From NCBI GenBank assembly GCA_963731665.1, contig CAVSWP010000008.1:1-64000 (forward strand): 64,000 bases of DNA, written 5' to 3'. Shown here one piece after another: positions 58,515-64,000 of the stretch. Below the pieces are notes generated by a model. That model was not told where the DNA came from. It saw nothing but the letters and a program-made list of their open reading frames with translations, and searched no databases. This DNA comes from Chersky-840 sp035604715 (GTDB lineage: Bacteria > Actinomycetota > Acidimicrobiia > Acidimicrobiales > UBA8190). Every line of letters starts with the position of its first letter. Positions within the stretch are counted from its first letter, which is position 1. A program made the position numbers and the translations under genes.

Positions 58515-59531
58515 TCACCACAACGTCGGAGACGCTCTTTGGAGCTCGGGACCCGGAGCGACCTCGCCCAGGTGTGCGAAAGCCCGGGGGGTGGCCACCC
58601 GCCCACGGGGGGTCCGCTGGAGGAGACCCTGTTGGAGAAGGTAGGGCTCATAGGCGTCCTCCACCGTGTCGGGCTCCTCACCCACGCAATGGGCGAGCGT
58701 CACGAGACCGACGGGGCGGCCGTCGAAACGACGGCACAGCGCATCGAGGATGGCGCGGTCCACCTTGTCGAGCCCGAGCTCGTCCACCCCGAAGAGCTCG
58801 AGGCCCTCGAGGGCGAGCGAGGCGGTGATGGCACCCTCGGCGCGCACCTCGACGTAGTCCCGCACCCGCCGCAGGAGCCGATTGGCGATGCGGGGTGTGC
58901 CGCGCGCCCGGGCGGCGATGTGGCGCGCCCCGTCGGGCTCCACTTCGACGCCCAGGATCCCCGCCGAGCGCATCACGATCCCGTGGAGGTCTTCGGCGGC
59001 GTAGAGGTCGAGACGCCCGACGAAGCCGAACCGGTCCCGCAACGGGCTCGTGAGCAGCCCGGTGCGGGTGGTGGCACCGACGAGGGTGAACCTCGGCAGG
59101 TCGAGGCGGATCGAACGGGCCGTGGGCCCCTTGCCGATCAGGATGTCGAGTTGGAAGTCCTCCATGGCCGGGTAGAGGACTTCTTCGACGGGCCGGGGCA
59201 GCCGGTGGATCTCGTCGATGAACAGCACGTCCCCGTGTTGCAGGTCGGTGAGCAACGCCGCCAGGTCGCCGGCGCGCACCAGGGCGGGCCCGGAGGTGAC
59301 GCGCAGCCCGACACCCATCTCCGCCGCCACGATGCCGGCCAGCGACGTCTTGCCGAGCCCCGGGGGGCCGGCGAACAACAGGTGGTCCACGGGCTGTTCC
59401 CGGCGGCGCGCCGCCTCGAGGACGATCTGCAGGTGTTCGGTGAGCTGGGGTTGACCGTTGAATTCCTCGAGGTGCCGGGGACGCAGGCGCGCCTCGTCGG
59501 CCAGCTCGGCCGGGTCGGGCAGGGGGTTCAC
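58515..59531 (-). CDS. ruvB: Holliday junction branch-migration ATPase RuvB
   Basis: RuvB drives branch migration with RuvA. The 338-residue protein has LRPRHLEEFNGQPQL, Walker A FAGPPGLGKTSLA, Walker B VLFIDEIHRL, VGATTRTGLLTSPLRDRFG and the winged helix with RRFDGRPVGL and LLQQGLLQRTPRGRVAT. I place the start at GTG 59531 (GTGAACCCC), giving a normal length. The open frame upstream overlaps ruvA only as shadow. A 36-codon ORF in another frame fills the gap between ruvA and this start. Confidence 0.94.
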   Translation of the reverse strand: MNPLPDPAELADEARLRPRHLEEFNGQPQLTEHLQIVLEAARRREQPVDHLLFAGPPGLGKTSLAGIVAAEMGVGLRVTSGPALVRAGDLAALLTDLQHGDVLFIDEIHRLPRPVEEVLYPAMEDFQLDILIGKGPTARSIRLDLPRFTLVGATTRTGLLTSPLRDRFGFVGRLDLYAAEDLHGIVMRSAGILGVEVEPDGARHIAARARGTPRIANRLLRRVRDYVEVRAEGAITASLALEGLELFGVDELGLDKVDRAILDALCRRFDGRPVGLVTLAHCVGEEPDTVEDAYEPYLLQQGLLQRTPRGRVATPRAFAHLGEVAPGPELQRASPTLW

Positions 59532-59638
59532 CGGCCTGGCCGGGTCCCTGCGCCCCGCCCCGCCACCTCGGCGAGGGGCCCGGTCGCGGGGGGACCCGAG
59601 CCCGACTCCGGCGACAACACCTCGCGCCGGCCGCTCAC
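59528..59638 (-). CDS. 36-codon ORF bridging ruvA and ruvB
   Basis: This ORF starts at a GTG overlapping the ruvA stop (GTGA, 59638-59635) and stops at the TGA overlapping the ruvB GTG (GTGA, 59531-59528). It begins VSGRREVLSPESGSGPP. The REVLSPE part resembles the N-terminus of some RuvB proteins (RxVSxEA). It may be a true translational bridge keeping ruvB coupled to ruvA. Alternatively it is the original ruvB N-terminus cut off by a frameshift. Confidence 0.4.
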   Translation of the reverse strand: MSGRREVLSPESGSGPPATGPLAEVAGRGAGTRPGR

Positions 59639-60234
59639 CGGGCGCCTGCCAGCTCGCGCAGGGCCTGGCGCAACAACTCCTCGACGGTGCCCTCGTCGTG
59701 CCCGCCCTCGAGCGCCCGCCGGATCTCCTCGGGGCCGTAGCCGAGCTCGGCCAGCGCGGCGCGCACCTCGCCACGCGCCTCGGACGGGGTTCTCTCACCG
59801 CCGGGCACGGTGTCGCCGGCGAACTGGGGGAGCTCGAGGCGGGACCGGAGGTCGAGGACGAGCCGAGCCGCCGTCTTGCGACCGACGCCGGGCACGGTGC
59901 ACAACGCGCCCAGGTCCTCGTCGAGCACGGCGCGGACCAGGTCGGCCGGTCGCAGGGCACTGAGGACGGCGAGGGCCAGGGCGGGGCCGACCCCGTGGGC
60001 GCCGAGCAACGCCTCGAAGCACCGCCGCTCCTGGGCGGTGGCGAAGCCGTAGAGCACGAGGGCGTCCTCGCGCACATGGGTGTGCACGTGCAGTTCCACC
60101 GTGGCGCCGCGTTCACCCACCGCCGCCAGCAGGGTCGGCGACACCGAGAGCCGGTAGCCGACACCGCCCACGTCGACGATGATCTCGCCCTCGGGGCTGC
60201 GGGCCACGATCTCCCCCCGGAGCCATCCGATCAC
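59635..60234 (-). CDS. ruvA: Holliday junction DNA helicase subunit RuvA
   Basis: RuvA binds Holliday junctions and loads RuvB. The 199-residue protein has the OB-fold start VIGWLRGEIV, VDVGGVGYRLSVSP, then two helix-hairpin-helix motifs (LLGAHGVGPALALAVL and LCTVPGVGRKTAARLVLDL), and the C-terminal RuvB-binding domain with ALAELGYGPEEIRRAL. The GTG at 60234 overlaps the ruvC stop as GTGA. Confidence 0.95.
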   Translation of the reverse strand: MIGWLRGEIVARSPEGEIIVDVGGVGYRLSVSPTLLAAVGERGATVELHVHTHVREDALVLYGFATAQERRCFEALLGAHGVGPALALAVLSALRPADLVRAVLDEDLGALCTVPGVGRKTAARLVLDLRSRLELPQFAGDTVPGGERTPSEARGEVRAALAELGYGPEEIRRALEGGHDEGTVEELLRQALRELAGAR

Positions 60235-60743
60235 GACCGCCTCCCCGAACCGGCGGCTTCGATGGCGCGGCGCAGGGGCTGGGCCGTGAGGTGGCACACG
60301 GCCAACGCCAGCGCGTCGGCGACGTCAGGGGGCTTGGGCGGCTCAGCCAGCCCCAACAAGGCGGCCACCATGCGCTGCACCTGGTCCTTGGTGGCGCCTC
60401 CGAACCCCACCACCGCCTGCTTCACCTCGTTGGCGCTGTACTGCGCGACCTCGCACCCGGCCTCCGCCGCCACCAGGAGCGCCACCCCGCCGGCCTGCCC
60501 CGTGGCCATGGCCGTGCGCACGTTGGTCTGGAAGAACACCCGCTCGACCACCACGGCGGCGGGCCGGGTCTCGGCGACGAGGGCCCGAAGCTCGGAGTAC
60601 AGCAGGCGCAGGCGTTCCTGCAGCGGGAGGTCGGGCTCGGTAGTCACGACCCCGCCGGCGATGGCGCTCAGGTCGCTCCCATACTGCCGCACCACCCCGT
60701 ACCCGCAACGGGAAAGCCCAGGGTCGATACCCAGGACGAACAC
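60231..60743 (-). CDS. ruvC: Holliday junction resolvase RuvC
   Basis: RuvC cuts Holliday junctions symmetrically. The 170-residue RNase H-fold enzyme has the acidic catalytic residues in GIDPGLSRCGYGVV, VVERVFFQTN and the paired Asp of PPDVADALALAVCH. It starts at GTG 60743, 7 nt after TAGAGT, and leads the ruvC-ruvA-ruvB operon with GTGA overlaps. Confidence 0.96.
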   Translation of the reverse strand: MFVLGIDPGLSRCGYGVVRQYGSDLSAIAGGVVTTEPDLPLQERLRLLYSELRALVAETRPAAVVVERVFFQTNVRTAMATGQAGGVALLVAAEAGCEVAQYSANEVKQAVVGFGGATKDQVQRMVAALLGLAEPPKPPDVADALALAVCHLTAQPLRRAIEAAGSGRRS

Positions 60744-60750
60744 GCGTTCG

Positions 60751-60756
60751 ACTCTA
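60751..60756 (-). promoter_or_regulatory. -10 box (TAGAGT) of ruvCAB
   Basis: TAGAGT on the minus strand is 7 nt before the ruvC GTG, a leaderless arrangement. I saw no obvious actinobacterial LexA box (GAAC-N4-GTTC) directly at this position. Confidence 0.55.
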
Positions 60757-60791
60757 GCCAGGGCGCTCCCCGGGGAGGTGGATGTGCGGGG

Positions 60792-61544
60792 TCAGTCCCC
60801 CGCGGCGGCCGCCAGCACGTCGTCGGGCGTGTCGAAGTTGGACCACACGTTCTGCACGTCGTCGTCGTCGTCGAGCGCCTCGAGAAGCCGCAGGACCTTG
60901 CGGACCTCGCCTTCGGCCACGACGGGCACGGTGGTGGAGGGCACCATGGCCAGCTCGGCCGACTCCGGTGCCATCCCGGCGGCGTCCAGCGCGTCGCGTA
61001 CCGCTCCCAGATCCTGCGGTGCACTGGTGACGACCCAGGCGTCACCTTCCTTGGTCAGGTCCTCGGCCCCGGCCTCGACGGCGACCTCCATGATCTTGTC
61101 CTCGTCGAGAGATGCCGGCAGCACGATCACTCCCTTGCGCGCGAACTGCCATCCCACCGCGCCGGGCTCGGCCATCGACCCGCCGTTGCGGGTGAACACG
61201 TTGCGGATCTCGGCGCCGGTGCGGTTGCGGTTGTCGGTGAGGCAGTCGACGATGATGGCCACACCGCTGGGCGCGTACCCCTCGTAGGACACCTCTTCGT
61301 AGTGCACCCCTTCGAGCTCGCCCGTGCCCCGCTTGATGGCCCGCTCGATCTTGTCCATGGGCAGCGAGGCGGCACGTGCCTTCTCGAACATGGTGCGCAG
61401 GGTGGCGTTGGTCTGGACGTCCCCGCCACCCTCGCGGGCGGCTACCTCGAGCTGTCTGATCAGCTTGGCGAACACCTTGGCGCGAACCTTGTCGACGGCC
61501 GCCTTGCGGTGCTTGGTGGTCGCCCATTTCGAGTGCCCTGACAT
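60792..61544 (-). CDS. yebC: YebC/PmpR family protein (TACO1-like)
   Basis: YebC proteins are described as transcriptional regulators, and recently as factors that help ribosomes through proline stretches. The 250-residue protein has the conserved N-terminus MSGHSKWATTKHRKAAVDKVR, NATLRTMFEKAR, YEGYAPSGVAIIVDCLTDNRNRT and VRNVFTRNGGSM-like EIRNVFTRNGGSM. The three-domain family length is 240-250. It sits 3 bp after pdxT and before ruvC, a widely conserved order. Confidence 0.94.
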   Translation of the reverse strand: MSGHSKWATTKHRKAAVDKVRAKVFAKLIRQLEVAAREGGGDVQTNATLRTMFEKARAASLPMDKIERAIKRGTGELEGVHYEEVSYEGYAPSGVAIIVDCLTDNRNRTGAEIRNVFTRNGGSMAEPGAVGWQFARKGVIVLPASLDEDKIMEVAVEAGAEDLTKEGDAWVVTSAPQDLGAVRDALDAAGMAPESAELAMVPSTTVPVVAEGEVRKVLRLLEALDDDDDVQNVWSNFDTPDDVLAAAAGD

Positions 61545-61547
61545 CTC

Positions 61548-62156
61548 CTACCGTCCTTGGTCTTCGGTGGCTGTGCTCCTGGTGCTGTGGATCGTCGACA
61601 CGAACAGCTCGTGGAGGCGCCGATCCGCAGTGAGCTCGGGGTGAAAGGCACTGACGAGGACCGCCCCCTGGCGACACAGCACCGGGACGTGCTCCCACTG
61701 CGCCAGCACCTCGACTCCCGGGCCCGTCCTCTCCACCAACGGTGCCCGGATGAACACGGCGTGCAACGGCGCGCCGGGCAAGGCGGCCACGTCGAGCTCG
61801 CACTCGAACGACTCGAGCTGGCGTCCGAAGCCGTTGCGCCGCACGGTGATGTCGATGGCGCCGTAGCAACGCTGGTCGCCACGGCCATCGAGGGCCGCCG
61901 CGCCGAGCAGGATCATGCCCGCACACGTCCCTAGCGCGGGGAGACCGGCTTCGAGCTCCTTGCCGAGCGGGTCAGCCAACCCCGAGGACTCGAGGAGCAT
62001 CGACATCGTCGTCGACTCCCCCCCGGGGAGGATGATGCCGTCCAAGGCGACGAGATCCTCGGGTCGGCGTACCAGGCGGGGCGCGACCCCGATCCCGATC
62101 AGCGCGTCGCGATGCTCAGCGACGTCGCCCTGGAGTGCGAGGATGCCGACTTCCAC
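61548..62156 (-). CDS. pdxT: Pyridoxal 5'-phosphate synthase glutaminase subunit
   Basis: PdxT releases ammonia from glutamine for PdxS, in DXP-independent vitamin B6 synthesis. The class I amidotransferase has GILALQGDVAEH at its start, LPGGESTTM, the nucleophile Cys in LGTCAGMILLG, and the catalytic His-Glu in VSAFHPELTADRRLHELF. The 202-residue length is normal. It lies 33 bp after pdxS. Confidence 0.96.
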   Translation of the reverse strand: MEVGILALQGDVAEHRDALIGIGVAPRLVRRPEDLVALDGIILPGGESTTMSMLLESSGLADPLGKELEAGLPALGTCAGMILLGAAALDGRGDQRCYGAIDITVRRNGFGRQLESFECELDVAALPGAPLHAVFIRAPLVERTGPGVEVLAQWEHVPVLCRQGAVLVSAFHPELTADRRLHELFVSTIHSTRSTATEDQGR

Positions 62157-62189
62157 CTGGGGGCACCTCGGCGCGTGGGGACACCGGGG

Positions 62190-63143
62190 TCACCACCCGC
62201 GATCGGCCAGACGCTGCTCGAGGCCGGCCACCTCGAGCCCGGGCATGGAGGCTCCCAAGCCGCGACTGACCTTGGCGACGATCTGGGGGTCGTCGAAGTG
62301 CGTGGTGGCCTCGACGATGGCGCGCGCCCGGCGGGCCGGGTCCTCGCTCTTGAAGATCCCCGAGCCGACGAAGACCGACTGCGCACCCAACTGCATCACC
62401 AGAGCGGCGTCGGCGGGGGTGGCGATCCCGCCCGCGCAGAAAAGAGGCACGGGAAGGCTCCCGCTGTCGGCGACCTCGTGCACCAGGTCGATCGGGGCCG
62501 ACAGCTGCTTGGCCCAGGCGTAGCGCTCGGCCGAGTCGGCCTGCGTCAGCGTGCGCACGTCCCCCAGGATGGAGCGAAGGTGGCGGACGGCCTCGACGAT
62601 GTTCCCCGTCCCGGCCTCGCCCTTGGAACGGATGAGCGCCGCTCCCTCGGAGATGCGGCGGAGCGCTTCGCCCAGGTTGGTGGCGCCGCACACGAAGGGG
62701 ACGCGAAAGGCGCGCTTGTCGATGTGATGGGCCTCGTCCGCCGGCGTGAGCACCTCGCTCTCGTCGATGTAGTCCACCCCGAGCGCCTGGAGGATCTGCG
62801 CCTCGGCGAAGTGACCGATGCGGGCCTTGGCCATAACCGGGATGGTCACGGCCCGTTGGATGGCCTCGATGAGGGCGGGGTCGCTCATCCGGGCCACCCC
62901 ACCTTGAGCGCGGATGTCCGACGGCACCCGTTCGAGGGCCATCACCGACACCGCCCCGGCGTCCTCGGCGATGCGGGCGTGCTCGGCGGTGACCACGTCC
63001 ATGATCACCCCGCCCCGCAACATGTCGGCCAGACCCCGCTTGACCGTGAAGGTCCCGGTCTGGCGGGCACCGGCGTCGGCGGAGACTTCGGACGGGGACC
63101 GGGCGGGCTTCGACGCCGACGGTACGGTGGGCGCGTCCTCCAT
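62190..63143 (-). CDS. pdxS: Pyridoxal 5'-phosphate synthase lyase subunit
   Basis: PdxS builds pyridoxal phosphate from ribose 5-phosphate, glyceraldehyde 3-phosphate and ammonia. The 317-residue TIM barrel has VKRGLADMLRGGVIMDVV, MALERVPSDIRAQGGVARMSDP, the catalytic Lys in VMAKARIGHFAEAQ, DYIDESEVLTPAD, and RSKGEAGTGN. An extra polar N-terminus of about 30 residues precedes the barrel. The ATG at 63143 is 6 nt after TACACT. It heads the long minus-strand block. Confidence 0.97.
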   Translation of the reverse strand: MEDAPTVPSASKPARSPSEVSADAGARQTGTFTVKRGLADMLRGGVIMDVVTAEHARIAEDAGAVSVMALERVPSDIRAQGGVARMSDPALIEAIQRAVTIPVMAKARIGHFAEAQILQALGVDYIDESEVLTPADEAHHIDKRAFRVPFVCGATNLGEALRRISEGAALIRSKGEAGTGNIVEAVRHLRSILGDVRTLTQADSAERYAWAKQLSAPIDLVHEVADSGSLPVPLFCAGGIATPADAALVMQLGAQSVFVGSGIFKSEDPARRARAIVEATTHFDDPQIVAKVSRGLGASMPGLEVAGLEQRLADRGW

Positions 63144-63149
63144 GCACTC

Positions 63150-63155
63150 AGTGTA
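63150..63155 (-). promoter_or_regulatory. -10 box (TACACT) of pdxST
   Basis: TACACT on the minus strand is 6 nt before the pdxS ATG: a leaderless arrangement. No PdxR-type operator is obvious by eye. Confidence 0.6.
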
Positions 63156-63204
63156 CTCCGGGGGGCCACGGGCCCCGCCGGGGCCTAGGTGAGCTGCGTC
63201 GTCG

Positions 63205-63999
63205 TCACCACTCGTCGAGGGAGGCCACCCGCACGGCGGGCGCGTCGAGCTCGCCCACGTGGTCCCGCGCCGTCACACTGGCGCCGGGCGCCTCGGGCAG
63301 GGCCACGGTCCACAACCAACGCGTCGTGCGCGCCAGGCCCCGTCGAGCCAGCCGGGAGGGCACCTGTGGCACGGGGCCTTCGGCCATGAGCACGAGCCCC
63401 TCGCGCAACCCCGGCGGGTAGCGGGTGACAGCCACCGCCAGGCGGTCGGTGCGGAATTCGCGACCTCGACCCGCCAGCGAGTGGACCAGGCCCGACACCG
63501 GGAAGAGGCCCGCCATCGGAAGCAGCATCGCCGCCGCCATGGTGGCCGGGGCGACGTCGGCCCTCTTGACGTGCACGAGCTCGTGGGCGAGCACCCCTTC
63601 GAGAGCCACCGGGTCGAGCGACTGCAACAGGCCCGAGGTCACCACGAGCACCGCGGCGCCGCTCTTGCGACCCAACGCCAAGGCCTGACGAGAGGGTTCA
63701 TCGACGACGAAGATGTCGGGCGGCTCCACCCCCATGGTGGCGCACAGGCCGTCGACGAGGTTCTCGGCGCGCGCCAATTCCTCCTCTTCCCCGGGCCGGC
63801 CCCCCAGCGCCCGCAGCAGAGCGCGGGTGGCGCCGCGCCACAGTGCCAGCCACGACAACAGGGCGATGGCGACGCCGGCCACCAGCCCGACGAGGTAGAG
63901 CCCCGCCGCGGCGCACGCCCCGGCCACCACCACGAACGCCACCACCCCGGGCACCGCCGCGATCGCCAGCGCCCGCCGGCGGTTGTGATGGAACTCCCC
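63205..63999 (-). CDS. Membrane M48-type zinc metallopeptidase (partial, runs off right edge)
   Basis: It is related to HtpX/Ste24 peptidases that degrade damaged membrane proteins. Visible are two N-terminal helices (VVAFVVVAGACAAAGLYLVGL and a following IALLSWLALW), then the zinc motif HELVH in VLAHELVHVKRAD, a further hydrophobic segment (AAAMLLPMAGLFPVSGLV), and FRTDRLAVAVTRYPPGL with the third ligand region. The frame is open without a stop to the window end (HHNRRRALAIAAVPG before the first helix), so GTG 63954 is probably not the start. Confidence 0.88.
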   Translation of the reverse strand, partial: GEFHHNRRRALAIAAVPGVVAFVVVAGACAAAGLYLVGLVAGVAIALLSWLALWRGATRALLRALGGRPGEEEELARAENLVDGLCATMGVEPPDIFVVDEPSRQALALGRKSGAAVLVVTSGLLQSLDPVALEGVLAHELVHVKRADVAPATMAAAMLLPMAGLFPVSGLVHSLAGRGREFRTDRLAVAVTRYPPGLREGLVLMAEGPVPQVPSRLARRGLARTTRWLWTVALPEAPGASVTARDHVGELDAPAVRVASLDEW

Positions 64000-64000
64000 G

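Noticed and set aside
59532..60164. In-frame upstream extension of ruvB
   Set aside because: It is an out-of-frame read of ruvA with Arg/Pro/Ser shadow composition; the RuvB fold begins at about 59531.

Overview
The window reads as chromosomal DNA of a high-GC actinobacterium, most likely an Acidimicrobiia-type lineage. The reasons are a mycothiol synthase (mshD-type) gene, a very compact GC-rich layout with ATGA/GTGA stop-start overlaps, and a secreted sedolisin carrying the YWLVASDGGVF-type repeats I associate with that class. At least 15 transcription units begin with a TANNNT -10 box only 6-9 nt before the start codon (leaderless or nearly leaderless mRNAs). The class-level assignment is inference. 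I saw no rRNA, tRNA or CRISPR array.

Layout. (1) 1-2124 is a rearranged edge: the 3' end of a group II intron with a broken maturase gene, the N-terminal part of an ISAs1-type transposase, and a sensor kinase that lost its sensor domain behind a 93-97 bp tandem duplication. (2) 2142-5301: a secreted, membrane-anchored surface protein and a receiver-GGDEF-EAL regulator. (3) 5567-9236: sulfate activation (cysD, cysN, cysC) divergent from cysQ, the PAP phosphatase. (4) 9243-12168: hisI-trpE-ygfZ-like operon, divergent from an MMPL/RND exporter. (5) 14899-20482: a GroES-like protein and hisD-C-B-H-A-F, a tightly overlapped histidine operon. (6) 20620-26570: a small protein, endonuclease III (apparent frameshift), mshD, a VIT1/CCC1-type transporter, a small membrane protein, a MaoC-type hydratase, an acyl-CoA dehydrogenase and an alpha/beta hydrolase. 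(7) 26530-34374: a two-component system, a polyprenol-phosphate mannosyltransferase-like enzyme, an AI-2E family permease, a flippase-like membrane protein and polyphosphate kinase. (8) 34481-39370: two SEDS (FtsW/RodA) genes around a DUF151 bifunctional nuclease-like gene, an MscS channel and a PAPS-dependent sulfotransferase.

(9) 39387-63143 is one long minus-strand housekeeping block. In transcription order it is pdxS-pdxT-yebC-ruvC-ruvA-ruvB-yajC-secD-secF-relA-hisS-aspS-rarA-sedolisin-(DUF948-like)-(small membrane protein)-alaS-yqgF-mltG-aroE. Most of these neighbours are conserved together in Actinobacteria; the 1005-residue sedolisin looks like an accessory insertion. (10) A membrane M48 peptidase runs off the right edge.

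How the genes work together: CysD/CysN/CysC make PAPS, CysQ clears the by-product PAP, and the sulfotransferase at 38.6 kb is a possible consumer, so sulfation is a plausible use of this sulfate activation set (no PAPS reductase is visible here). The his genes and trpE both draw on PRPP/chorismate metabolism. The ruv, sec, relA and aminoacyl-tRNA synthetase genes form the growth and maintenance core. I did not find a convincing new defence or mobile system. The best leads are the four exactly repeated 126-bp units in the sedolisin gene, the window-wide leaderless promoter pattern, a 36-codon ORF bridging ruvA and ruvB, the His/acid-rich tail on YajC, and the duplicated junction at the left edge.
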